Shown piece by piece: positions 25,989-34,723 of a DNA stretch of 64,000 bases (position 1 is its first letter; every line of letters begins with the position of its first letter). Source of the stretch: Sunxiuqinia rutila (GTDB taxonomy: Bacteria; Bacteroidota; Bacteroidia; Bacteroidales; Prolixibacteraceae). Made by a program: the position numbers and the translations under genes. The notes beneath the pieces were generated by a model. The model made no database searches. It had not been told where the DNA came from and saw nothing but the letters and a program-made list of their open reading frames with translations. The stretch is taken from the NCBI RefSeq assembly GCF_050589705.1, contig NZ_JBNGOT010000002.1, positions 403,813 through 467,812 on the forward strand. The letters are read 5' to 3'.

Positions 25989-27105
25989 ATGTTTAACGAA
26001 AAATAGGAAAGTTATCAAACCGACAAGAAGAATACGAATCAAGGACATTGCCGAAAAGGCCAATGTATCCATTGGCACGGTTGACCGGGTAATTCATAAG
26101 CGTGGCGAGGTATCACCAGCCACACGTGATAAAATCATGAAAATAATTGAAGAACTGGACTACCACCCGAATATACTGGCGAGCACACTGGCATCCAAAA
26201 AGGTCTATTCGCTGGGAGTAATCATCCCCGAACCCCAAACAGAAGAGGCTTACTGGAACAAACCGCTGATTGGGATCAGCCGGGCTTTCAATGAAATTCA
26301 GCAATACGGCATTGAAATTGAGATTCATCAATTTAAACAGAATGATGTTGCAGATTTTAAGGCAAAGGCTGAGAGACTTTTAGAAAAACCTTACGATGGT
26401 GTGGTGCTGGCGCCTTTCTTCTCGCGCGAATCCAAGGCCTTTATACAGAAACTGGAAGAACGTAATATTCCTTTTGTCTTCATCGACTCGAACATAAAAG
26501 ACAGCAGCAAGTTAAGCTACATTGGTCAAAACTCCTTTCAAAGTGGAACCCTGGCGGCTAAACTGCTCGACTTTTCCGTTCCGAACGATGCCACCATCCT
26601 GCTTGTACATGTGGCCAAGGAAATGGATAACCAAAACCATTTAATGCAGCGCGAAATGGGCTTTTACAACTATTTCAAAGAAAAGAAGAGCCCGGCAGAC
26701 AGAAAAATTCTCACGGTTGAAATCAACGATGCCGCTGATGATCATTGTTATCTGAAACTCGAAAATGAAATTCAAAAAGCGGGAAATGTCAAAGGAATTT
26801 TTGTCACCAATTCACGGGTTTACAAGATTGCCGAATTTGTGGAAGCACATCCCATCCCCGACCTACGCCTGGTTGGGCACGACTTAATTCCCAACAACTC
26901 CGAATTTGTACGAAAAGGTGTTGTTGACTTCCTGATCTGCCAACGCCCGGAAGAACAGGGTTATCAGGCCATTGTTACCTTGTTTCAGCACCTGATTCTG
27001 AAGAAAACAGTGCCTTCGGAAAATTACACGTCAATTGATATAATAACCAAAGAAAACCTGGATTTCTACCAGGAGTTTAATACAAATAACTATGGAACCA
27101 ATTAG
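25989..27105 (+). CDS. LacI-family transcriptional regulator (N-terminal frame disrupted or non-AUG start)
   Basis: The LacI frame is continuous from about 25972 and encodes the HTH (IRIKDIAEKANVSIGTVDRV, HKRGEVSPATRDKI, ELDYHPNILASTLASKK) followed by a periplasmic-binding-protein-like sensor. No ATG, GTG or TTG occurs in that frame before the HTH. The only ATG, at 25989, is in another frame and meets TAG after five codons; removing one A from the A5 run at 25999-26003 would join it to the LacI frame as MFNENRKVIKPTRRIRIKD. So there is either a one-base error or mutation, or an unusual start. It overlaps the next gene by 14 bases. Probable regulator of the uronate genes on both strands. Confidence 0.8.
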
Positions 27106-27943
27106 TTTTAAAGACCTAAGCGGCAAAGTATGTGTCATCACAGGCGGTGCTGGTGTTATCGGAGTTGAAATGGTAAAAGCTATGGCCTCTGTTGGAGTTA
27201 AAATTGCCATTGCCGATATTAATAAAGAAGTAGCCGAAAAAGTAGCTGTGGAAATAGCCAGTGAATTTAAATCGCAGGTAATTGGCGTTGAAGCCAATGT
27301 GCTGGACCGGGCTTCGCTTGAAAAAGCCAATGAAGAAATCAAACAAAAATTAGGACCTGTTGAGGTCCTGATCAATGGCGCCGGAGGCAACCACCCTTCA
27401 GCCACCACCAAAGTGGAGCAATTGCTCGAGGAAAACATCGACAATTTGGAAGACTCTTTCTATGGATTGGAGATGGACGGCTTTGACAAGGTATTCGCCT
27501 TGAATTTTAAAGGCACCTTGCTTCCCTCCATGGTTTTTACCAAAGACATGCTCAAAAACAGAAAAGGAGTTATCCTGAATATTTCATCCATGAACTCCTA
27601 TAAGCCATTAACAAAAATTCCGGCGTACTCAGCCGCCAAAGCATCGGTCAACAACTTTACCGAATGGCTGTCGGTTCACCTGGCAAAAGTGGGCATTCGG
27701 GTTAACGCTATTGCTCCCGGGTTCTTCATTACCAACCAAAACCGTTTCTTGGTTACCGATGAAAAAACAGGCAACTTCTCCCCTCGCGGACAAAAGATTG
27801 TGGACAACACCCCGATGGGCAAGTTTGGCGAACCGGAAGATTTGCAAGGCGCTACCCTGTTTCTGATCTCCGACATTTCAAGCTTCATCACCGGCGTAGT
27901 ACTTCCGGTTGACGGCGGATACAGCGCCTTTGGCGGCGTATAA
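27092..27943 (+). CDS. SDR-family D-mannonate oxidoreductase (fructuronate reductase)
   Basis: 283 residues, classical short-chain dehydrogenase. The NAD(P)-binding motif TGGAGVIG is near residue 17 and NGAGG near 94; catalysis uses S in LNISSMNS and YSAAK. The C-terminus ends VLPVDGGYSAFGGV. This SDR type serves as D-mannonate oxidoreductase (fructuronate to mannonate) in Firmicutes and Bacteroidota uronate operons; the assignment rests on its similarity and on uxaC/uxaE next door. Its ATG overlaps the LacI gene end, so it is translationally coupled. Confidence 0.85.
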   Translation: MEPISFKDLSGKVCVITGGAGVIGVEMVKAMASVGVKIAIADINKEVAEKVAVEIASEFKSQVIGVEANVLDRASLEKANEEIKQKLGPVEVLINGAGGNHPSATTKVEQLLEENIDNLEDSFYGLEMDGFDKVFALNFKGTLLPSMVFTKDMLKNRKGVILNISSMNSYKPLTKIPAYSAAKASVNNFTEWLSVHLAKVGIRVNAIAPGFFITNQNRFLVTDEKTGNFSPRGQKIVDNTPMGKFGEPEDLQGATLFLISDISSFITGVVLPVDGGYSAFGGV

Positions 27944-28033
27944 TCGGTTGTGACTTCATGGTCAATTTCGATCATCTGGTAATTTAATTCTCATATTAAT
28001 AATCTAGTCTCCAATTTCTAAAATCGTTTAAAC

Positions 28034-29116
28034 ATGAGTCTTGAACTAAAAAATAATTGCCAATATTCCTTATTGGTTCCCACAAGTATGGGGGTGCGCA
28101 TTACCCCGGTTAATGGTCAGCCCGTGCATAGCAGCGATACCTTTAAAATGCAGGCCACCAGCGCCGAAACCAATGTAGCCAGCATTGCTTCATACCTGGG
28201 CTTACCCGTTAAAGTGCTGACAACTTTTGTAAAAGGAAGCCCGATTGCTCAGTTTATAAAAAGCAATCTGAAGAGCCGCCACATGGACTACGAGGGTCCG
28301 GAAGTAGAACAGGGCGATCCGTGGGGATACCGCCATCAGTTTAACATTGCCGATAGCGGTTACGGATCACGGGGACCTCGTGTACAAAACGACCGTGCCG
28401 GTGAAGTGGGTCGCACGCTCAATGTCAAAGACTTTGACTTGGAACGTATTTTTGGTGAAGAAGGCGTACAAATCGTCCACCTTTCCGGCTTAATCGCGGC
28501 CCTTTCGCCTGAAACAAGCGCGTTTTGCCTGGAGATTGCACGAGCAGCCAAAAAGCACGGCACCCGTATTTCCTTCGACCTGAACTACCGTGCTTCGTTC
28601 TGGAAAGGTCGCGAGCAGGAACTACGTGCAAACTTTACGGAAATCGCATCCGTAACAGATATACTGATTGGCAATGAAGAAGATTTCCAGCTTTGCCTCG
28701 GCATTCAAGGCCCCGAAGCTGGCGGAAAAGGAATTGAAGAGGAAATTGAAGGATTTAAAGGCATGATCGGGCGCGTCAAAGAAGCCTTCCCTAACGCTTC
28801 TGTATTCGCCAATACCTTGCGTGAGGTTGTTAGCGTGAATGAGCATTTGTGGGGCGCGATTATGCTGGAAGGAGAAAACAACTGGCAAGTTATTGAACCC
28901 CGAACCATCAACGTACTTGACCGCATTGGCGGAGGCGATGGTTTTGTTGGCGGCTTGCTTTATGGAATTCTGAAGGGGTGGGATCCCGAAAAATGGCCCC
29001 AGTTTGGATGGGCCACCGGAGCTATGGCCACCACCTTCCTGACCGACTATGCGCAGCCCGCCGACGAAGAAATGGTCTGGAGCATCTGGGAAGGCAACGC
29101 CAGGGTGAAGCGATAA
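28034..29116 (+). CDS. PfkB-family sugar kinase, second copy
   Basis: 360 residues. It ends with VLDRIGGGDGFVGG, placing the catalytic base near D302, and has the KDG-kinase-like FDLNYRASFW and ILIGNEEDF segments also seen in the paralogue at 21918-22955. The N-terminus is divergent (YSLLVPTSMGVRITPVNG in place of FGEIMLRL). Having two related kinases suggests two substrates. Given LarA-like and Gnd genes downstream, gluconate is a candidate; KDG is the conservative alternative. Confidence 0.82.
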   Translation: MSLELKNNCQYSLLVPTSMGVRITPVNGQPVHSSDTFKMQATSAETNVASIASYLGLPVKVLTTFVKGSPIAQFIKSNLKSRHMDYEGPEVEQGDPWGYRHQFNIADSGYGSRGPRVQNDRAGEVGRTLNVKDFDLERIFGEEGVQIVHLSGLIAALSPETSAFCLEIARAAKKHGTRISFDLNYRASFWKGREQELRANFTEIASVTDILIGNEEDFQLCLGIQGPEAGGKGIEEEIEGFKGMIGRVKEAFPNASVFANTLREVVSVNEHLWGAIMLEGENNWQVIEPRTINVLDRIGGGDGFVGGLLYGILKGWDPEKWPQFGWATGAMATTFLTDYAQPADEEMVWSIWEGNARVKR

Positions 29117-29159
29117 ATGCATTAACCATTGAGCCAATTACTATTTACAGATTACAAGC

Positions 29160-29528
29160 ATGAACTCAGAAGAACTAAAAAAGCGGTTCAAAGTTTTTGC
29201 ATTGAGAATAATTAAACTCTCTGATCGGCTGCCACATGACTTAACAGGGCAAACGATTGCGAAACAGATTATTAGTTCAGGAACATCGCCTGGCGCAAAC
29301 TATCGGTCTGCTTGTCTGCGGAAATCTGATAGAGATTTTCTGAATAAATTGAAAATAGTCGAAGAAGAGCTTGATGAAACGCTTTATTGGTTGGAACTGA
29401 TTATTGAGGCAGGATTGCTTAAGCCTGCCTTACTTGATGACTTAATAAAAGAAAATCAAGAGCTTTTAAAAATAATCGTGAGTTCGATTAAAACCATGAA
29501 GCAAAAAATGAACCAGGGGAAAAGCTGA
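29160..29528 (+). CDS. four-helix bundle protein (23S rRNA-IVP / S23-type)
   Basis: 122 residues, all-helical. It has the family pattern: FKVFALRIIKLSDRLPHDLTG, QTIAKQIISSGTSPGANYRSACLR and FLNKLKIVEEELDETLYWLELI. Such proteins occur scattered through Bacteroidota genomes, often inserted in unrelated operons; their function is unknown. Here it sits between the second PfkB gene and the LarA-like gene and appears cotranscribed. Confidence 0.85.
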   Translation: MNSEELKKRFKVFALRIIKLSDRLPHDLTGQTIAKQIISSGTSPGANYRSACLRKSDRDFLNKLKIVEEELDETLYWLELIIEAGLLKPALLDDLIKENQELLKIIVSSIKTMKQKMNQGKS

Positions 29529-29582
29529 ACCAGCTGGATCAGAAATAGTAAATTACAAATAGCTAAATTGTAAATAAAGAAG

Positions 29583-30872
29583 ATGTTATATTACGAAATA
29601 GGTTCAACAGAACATGAATTGACCGCGGAAGACCTAAAAAAAGGGCTTTACACGGCATTGGACAAGCTTAGCGGAATTAACAAGGTGCTAGCTATTCCTC
29701 CGGATTATACACGCTTACCCAGTCGTTCGGGAGAACTAACCGAATTTGCCTGGCAGTACTATGGCGATAAGCTCACGGATGTGCTTCCGGCCTTAGGCAC
29801 CCACTCGCCAATGACCGATGAGCAAATTGCGCACATGTTTGGCAGCTTGCCCAAATCACTCATTCGCGAGCACGACTGGCGGAATGATGTGGTGAATGTA
29901 GGCGAGGTTCCGGCTGAATTTGTAAAGGAAGTATCGGAAGGAGCAGTCGACTTTCCATGGCCTGCACAAGTCAACAAACTTTTGCTTTCCGGAAATTTCG
30001 ATTTGATTCTATCCATCGGGCAGGTTGTTCCGCACGAGGTGGTTGGCATGGCCAATTACAACAAAAATGTGTTTGTGGGCACGGGTGGCGTTGAAGGAAT
30101 CAATAAAAGTCATTTTGTAGGGGCCGCATACGGCATGGAGCGCATGATGGGACATGCCGACACACCGGTACGCAAAATCTTTAATTACGCCTCGGATAAC
30201 TTCACCAATCACCTGCCGCTACTCTACGTACAAACCGTGGTTGGTCTGGACAAAACCGATGGCAAAGTGAAAACCCGTGGTTTATTTATTGGTGATGACT
30301 ATGAGGTGTTTGACAAAGCGGCCAAGCTTTCGCTTCAAGTCAACTTTGAGATGCTGGACAAGCCTTTGAAGAAAGTGGTCGTCTGGCTCGATCCCACAGA
30401 ATTTAAGTCAACCTGGCTGGGCAACAAATCGGTGTACCGTACCCGCATGGCTATTGACGACGATGGCGAGCTTATCGTGCTGGCGCCGGCACTGAAAGAG
30501 TTTGGCGAGGACAAGGAAATTGATCGCCTGATTCGGAAGTACGGTTACTTTGGCACACCGGCTACCTTAAAAGCCTGCGATGAAAACGAAGAACTTCGCA
30601 ACAACCTGAGTGCAGCGGCTCACCTGATTCACGGTTCTTCCGAAGGCCGTTTCAGCATTACGTATTGCCCGGGCAAAAAGCCCGGGAACCTGACCAAAGA
30701 AGAGATTGAAAGTGTTGGCTTCAACTATGCTGACATCGATGAAGTTACAGCACGCTACAATCCCGAAACGCTGAAAGATGGTTACAATACCTTGCCCGAT
30801 GGAGAAGAAATTTTCTATATTTCCAATCCGGCCATTGGCTTGTGGGCCTTTAAAGACCGGTTTAAGTATTAA
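29583..30872 (+). CDS. LarA-like nickel-pincer racemase/epimerase
   Basis: 429 residues. The LarA catalytic set is conserved with correct spacing: H74 in ALGTHSPMT, H151 in VVPHEVVGM, K161 in NYNKNVF (cofactor attachment) and H177 in INKSHF; the 10 and 16 residue intervals equal those of lactate racemase (H174, K184, H200). The family depends on the nickel-pincer nucleotide made by LarB/C/E, none of which is in this window. LarA homologues are known to act on other 2-hydroxy acids, including gluconate 2-epimerisation to mannonate. In a mannonate-producing operon, that epimerisation is the most natural inferred role. Confidence 0.85.
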   Translation: MLYYEIGSTEHELTAEDLKKGLYTALDKLSGINKVLAIPPDYTRLPSRSGELTEFAWQYYGDKLTDVLPALGTHSPMTDEQIAHMFGSLPKSLIREHDWRNDVVNVGEVPAEFVKEVSEGAVDFPWPAQVNKLLLSGNFDLILSIGQVVPHEVVGMANYNKNVFVGTGGVEGINKSHFVGAAYGMERMMGHADTPVRKIFNYASDNFTNHLPLLYVQTVVGLDKTDGKVKTRGLFIGDDYEVFDKAAKLSLQVNFEMLDKPLKKVVVWLDPTEFKSTWLGNKSVYRTRMAIDDDGELIVLAPALKEFGEDKEIDRLIRKYGYFGTPATLKACDENEELRNNLSAAAHLIHGSSEGRFSITYCPGKKPGNLTKEEIESVGFNYADIDEVTARYNPETLKDGYNTLPDGEEIFYISNPAIGLWAFKDRFKY

Positions 30873-30925
30873 GAATGGGAATAGCCTTCAACATTCAAAA
30901 AGGCTGGCATTTAACAACTTGATTT

Positions 30926-31918
30926 ATGAAGCTTAATCAGATAAAATGGGGCATAATTGGCTGTGGCAATGTGACGGAAGTAAAAAGCGGACCGGCTTTT
31001 CAAAAAGCAGAGCATTCCAGCTTGGTTGCAGTTATGCGGCGCAACAAAGAAAAAGCAGCCGATTATGCCAGGCGGCACGGCGTTCCGAAATGGTACCACC
31101 AGGCGGATGATTTGATTAATGATCCGGAGGTGAATGCCATTTACATCGCTACCCCACCCGACACACACGCCCAATACGCCATTCAGGCCATGCGTGCCGG
31201 CAAACCGGTGTATGTCGAAAAACCGATGGCTCTAAATCATGCCGAGTGTCAAAAGATGATTGCAGTCTCCAAAGAAACCGGCATGCCACTGTTTGTTGCC
31301 TACTACCGCCGCACTCTCCCTGCATTTTTAAAAATGAAGGAACTGGTGGAAAGTGGCGTCATTGGCAAGCCAATTAGCGTGAGCATTACGCTGGTTAAGG
31401 GCGCTTCAGAACAGGATAAGAACACATCGAATGACAATTGGCGGGTGGATCCTAAAGCTGCGGGGGCCGGCTATTTTTTCGATCTGGCTTCGCATCAGCT
31501 CGACTACCTTGATTTTTTGTTTGGCCCAATCACCCGGGTAGCCGGTACAGCTGTTAACCGGGGCGGCTTGTATCGGGCTGAAGATACGGTTGTTGCCAGT
31601 TTTGCGATGGAAAGCGGCGTGGTAGGAAACGGACTTTGGAGTTTTGTTGCTGACGAATCCGCTACAAAAGATGACTTGGAAATCATTGGTACAAAAGGAA
31701 AAATTAACTTACCCAGTTTTCAGCATACCGACCTGAAGCTAACAACGGCCAAAGGTACGCTGAGCTTCAGCTTCCAAAACCCGGAGAATATTTCGTATAA
31801 CCTGGTAGACCAAGTGGTACAAAGCCTGCGGGGGGAGGCCGAATGTGTAAGCACCGGAGTTTCTGCAGCACGCACCAATTGGGTGATGGAACAAATTGTT
31901 CAGGATTATTATCACTGA
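30926..31918 (+). CDS. Gfo/Idh/MocA-family oxidoreductase
   Basis: 330 residues. N-terminal Rossmann domain KWGIIGCGNVTEVKSGPAF, the conserved EKP-type motif VYVEKPMALNHAE, and the catalytic-region DLASHQLDYLDFLFG. NAD(P)-dependent sugar or cyclitol dehydrogenase of unknown substrate. It lies 53 bases after the LarA-like gene and presumably handles a related sugar acid or aldose. Confidence 0.88.
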   Translation: MKLNQIKWGIIGCGNVTEVKSGPAFQKAEHSSLVAVMRRNKEKAADYARRHGVPKWYHQADDLINDPEVNAIYIATPPDTHAQYAIQAMRAGKPVYVEKPMALNHAECQKMIAVSKETGMPLFVAYYRRTLPAFLKMKELVESGVIGKPISVSITLVKGASEQDKNTSNDNWRVDPKAAGAGYFFDLASHQLDYLDFLFGPITRVAGTAVNRGGLYRAEDTVVASFAMESGVVGNGLWSFVADESATKDDLEIIGTKGKINLPSFQHTDLKLTTAKGTLSFSFQNPENISYNLVDQVVQSLRGEAECVSTGVSAARTNWVMEQIVQDYYH

Positions 31919-32018
31919 CAAAGTTGAAAAAAACAACGAAAGCCCTATGATAATGGCTATTTTTGGCATTTGAAACAAACATAACCACCGCCAAGTCTGG
32001 CGGGCACAAACGAGGAGC

Positions 32019-33146
32019 ATGAAATTTATTATTGACGATAAAATCCCCTACATCAAGGGCGCACTGGAGCCTTTTGGAGATGTTATTTACTTGCCGGGCC
32101 CCAAAACCACACCCGAAATTGTGCAGGATGCCGACGCGATTGTTACCCGCACGCGTACCATTTGCAACGAAAGCCTGCTTGGTAATTCATCGGTCAAAAT
32201 GATTGCCACGGCCACCATTGGCTACGATCATATTGACACCGAATATTGCAAGCAAGCAGGTATTGAATGGACCAACGCGCCGGGGTGTAACAGCAAGTCA
32301 GTGGAGCAGTATGTGCTTTCGGCGTTGCTGGTTCTGGCAGAGCAGAAAGGTTTCGAACTTAAAGGCAAAACCATTGGGATTGTTGGCGTTGGGCAAGTGG
32401 GTTCAAAAGTGGCCCGTGTTTGCGAGCTGCTTGGAATGAACGTGCTGCTGAACGACCCGCCACGCGAGCGAGCAGAAGGCCCCGAACAGTTTGTCAGTTT
32501 TCAGCACATCATCGCAAAAGCTGATATCATTACCTTCCACGTCCCTTTAACCATGCAAGGCGAAGATGCCACGTTTCACATGGCCGACACCCTGTTTTTC
32601 GAATCCTTGCAGCAATGTCCCATTGTTCTGAACACCTGCCGCGGCGAAGTGGTCGATACCTTTGCTGCCGAAACAGCCATTGAGCGCGGACAAGTTTCGG
32701 GCATGGTAATGGATTGCTGGGAACGGGAGCCACAGATTGACCGAAACCTGCTGCAACTGGTTGATTTGGCCACTCCACACATTGCCGGCTATTCCAAAGA
32801 CGGAAAAGCAAACGGAACAACCATGAGTGTCCAAGCCATTAGTCGGTTCTTCAATCTGGGAATTGATGACTGGCAACCGCAGGGAGTCGACCTTCCGGAG
32901 CAAACAAAAATTCATTTGAATGGTTTAAATCGCACAGAAGAGGCTATTATTCGCGAAGCCGTGCTATTCACCTACGACATTCGGGAAGACGACCAACGCT
33001 TACGCGCACAACCTGAGCTGTTTGAACAACTCCGTGGCGATTATCCCGTTCGGCGCGAATACCCAGTCTTTCACATTACCCACGAAGGAGTGGATGAAAA
33101 AATCCTGGAAAAATTAAGCAAACTGGGATTCAATATTGAAAATTAA
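32019..33146 (+). CDS. pdxB: erythronate-4-phosphate dehydrogenase
   Basis: 375 residues. It is a D-2-hydroxyacid dehydrogenase with the PdxB-specific N-terminus (MKFIIDDKIPYIKGALEPFG) and C-terminal dimerisation domain. NAD motif GIVGVGQVGSKVA; catalytic Arg in NTCRGEVVDT, Glu in DCWEREPQI, His in ATPHIAGYSKDGKANGT. It oxidises 4-phosphoerythronate in the pyridoxal-phosphate (DXP-dependent) pathway. Its position inside a sugar-acid operon is unexpected; it may be coregulated by chance or supply the vitamin, or act on a related sugar-acid phosphate. Confidence 0.92.
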   Translation: MKFIIDDKIPYIKGALEPFGDVIYLPGPKTTPEIVQDADAIVTRTRTICNESLLGNSSVKMIATATIGYDHIDTEYCKQAGIEWTNAPGCNSKSVEQYVLSALLVLAEQKGFELKGKTIGIVGVGQVGSKVARVCELLGMNVLLNDPPRERAEGPEQFVSFQHIIAKADIITFHVPLTMQGEDATFHMADTLFFESLQQCPIVLNTCRGEVVDTFAAETAIERGQVSGMVMDCWEREPQIDRNLLQLVDLATPHIAGYSKDGKANGTTMSVQAISRFFNLGIDDWQPQGVDLPEQTKIHLNGLNRTEEAIIREAVLFTYDIREDDQRLRAQPELFEQLRGDYPVRREYPVFHITHEGVDEKILEKLSKLGFNIEN

Positions 33147-33189
33147 CATGAATTAGCAAACATAAAAAAAACAATAAAAGAGCAATACC

Positions 33190-34641
33190 ATGACAAAATT
33201 AGCAGACATCGGTTTAATTGGGTTAGCCGTAATGGGCGAAAACCTGGTATTAAACATGGAAAGTAAAGGCTATACGGTAGCCGTTTATAACCGCACTGTT
33301 GAGAAAGTAGACAAATTCATCAAGGGACGTGGCGCCGGCAAAAACTTCATCGGAGCGCACTCCATCAAAGAGCTTTGTGCCTCGCTGGAAAAACCCCGTA
33401 AGGTAATGATGCTGGTTAAAGCCGGACAACCGGTTGATGACTTTATCGATCTGATTATTCCTCATTTGGAAGAAGGTGACATCATCATTGACGGTGGAAA
33501 CTCACACTTCCCCGATACCATTCGCCGCACCAAATACGTTGAAAGCAAAGGATTGCTGTACATCGGAACCGGGGTTTCAGGTGGTGAAGAAGGCGCACTG
33601 AAAGGGCCCTCTATGATGCCGGGCGGATCGCCAGCTGCATGGCCTGCTGTCAAAGACATTTTCCAGTCGGTTGCTGCCAAGGTAGAAGATGGCTCTCCCT
33701 GTTGCGACTGGGTGGGTGAAGATGGTGCCGGACACTTTGTAAAAATGGTACACAACGGGATTGAGTACGGCGATATGCAAATCATTTGCGAGGCCTACCA
33801 ATTGATGAAAGAAATGCTGGGCATGAGTTCCGATGAAATGCACGAAGTATTTAAAGAATGGAACAAAGGTGACCTGGATTCTTACCTGATCGAGATTACC
33901 CGCGATATTCTGGGTTATAAAGAAGACGGCGAGGCATTGGTAGAGAAAATTCTGGATACGGCCGGACAAAAAGGCACCGGGAAATGGACTGGCGTTTCAG
34001 CGCTCGACCTCGGTATTCCGTTAACCTTGATTGGAGAATCGGTGTTTGCCCGTTGTTTGTCAGCTCAAAAAGATTTACGCGTGGAAGCATCCAAAGTCAT
34101 TGAAGGCCCAAAGGTGAAATTTGAAGGCGACAAAGCCCAAATGATCAACGACCTGAAGGACGCCTTGTTTGGAGCCAAAATCATTTCGTATGCGCAAGGT
34201 TACAACCTGATGATGGAAGCGGCCAAAGAATACAACTGGAACCTGAATTATGGCGGCATTGCCCTGATGTGGCGTGGCGGCTGTATCATTCGTTCGGTTT
34301 TCTTGGCCGATATCAAAAAAGCATTCGACAAAAACCCAACACTGGCCAACTTGTTGCTTGACCCTTATTTCAAAGGAAAAGTAGAAAAGGCCCAGGCCGG
34401 ATGGCGTCGGGTTTGTGCAACGGCCCTGTCGTACGGAATTCCGGTTCCTGCATTAACATCGGCTCTTTGCTATTTTGACGGCTTCCGCAGCGAGCGCTTG
34501 CCTGCCAACCTGCTGCAAGCACAACGCGACTATTTTGGAGCGCACACTTACGAGCGTATCGACAAGCCACGTGGCGAATTCTTCCACACCAACTGGACTG
34601 GTCGTGGCGGCGACACCGCTTCAACCACCTACGACGTATAA
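33190..34641 (+). CDS. gnd: 6-phosphogluconate dehydrogenase, decarboxylating
   Basis: 483 residues, full-length Gnd: 6-phosphogluconate + NAD(P) to ribulose-5-phosphate + CO2. N-terminal GLIGLAVMGENLVLNMESKGY, catalytic region GVSGGEEGALKGPSMMPGG and HNGIEYGDMQ, and C-terminal domain ending near RGEFFHTNWTGRGGDTAST. Last gene of the plus-strand uronate operon, closed by a terminator. Its presence here, instead of with zwf, is the main hint that gluconate or 6-phosphogluconate is an intermediate of this pathway. Confidence 0.95.
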   Translation: MTKLADIGLIGLAVMGENLVLNMESKGYTVAVYNRTVEKVDKFIKGRGAGKNFIGAHSIKELCASLEKPRKVMMLVKAGQPVDDFIDLIIPHLEEGDIIIDGGNSHFPDTIRRTKYVESKGLLYIGTGVSGGEEGALKGPSMMPGGSPAAWPAVKDIFQSVAAKVEDGSPCCDWVGEDGAGHFVKMVHNGIEYGDMQIICEAYQLMKEMLGMSSDEMHEVFKEWNKGDLDSYLIEITRDILGYKEDGEALVEKILDTAGQKGTGKWTGVSALDLGIPLTLIGESVFARCLSAQKDLRVEASKVIEGPKVKFEGDKAQMINDLKDALFGAKIISYAQGYNLMMEAAKEYNWNLNYGGIALMWRGGCIIRSVFLADIKKAFDKNPTLANLLLDPYFKGKVEKAQAGWRRVCATALSYGIPVPALTSALCYFDGFRSERLPANLLQAQRDYFGAHTYERIDKPRGEFFHTNWTGRGGDTASTTYDV

Positions 34642-34668
34642 GGAAATAGTTAAGTTGAAATAAACACG

Positions 34669-34703
34669 AAAAGCCACTTCTCATATTGGGAAGTGGCTTT
34701 TTT
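34669..34703 (+). terminator. terminator after gnd
   Basis: AAAAGCCACTTC / GAAGTGGCTTTT, a 12-bp stem with a 9-base loop and T6. Confidence 0.9.
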
Positions 34704-34723
34704 ATTTTGAACGTATAGGCATG

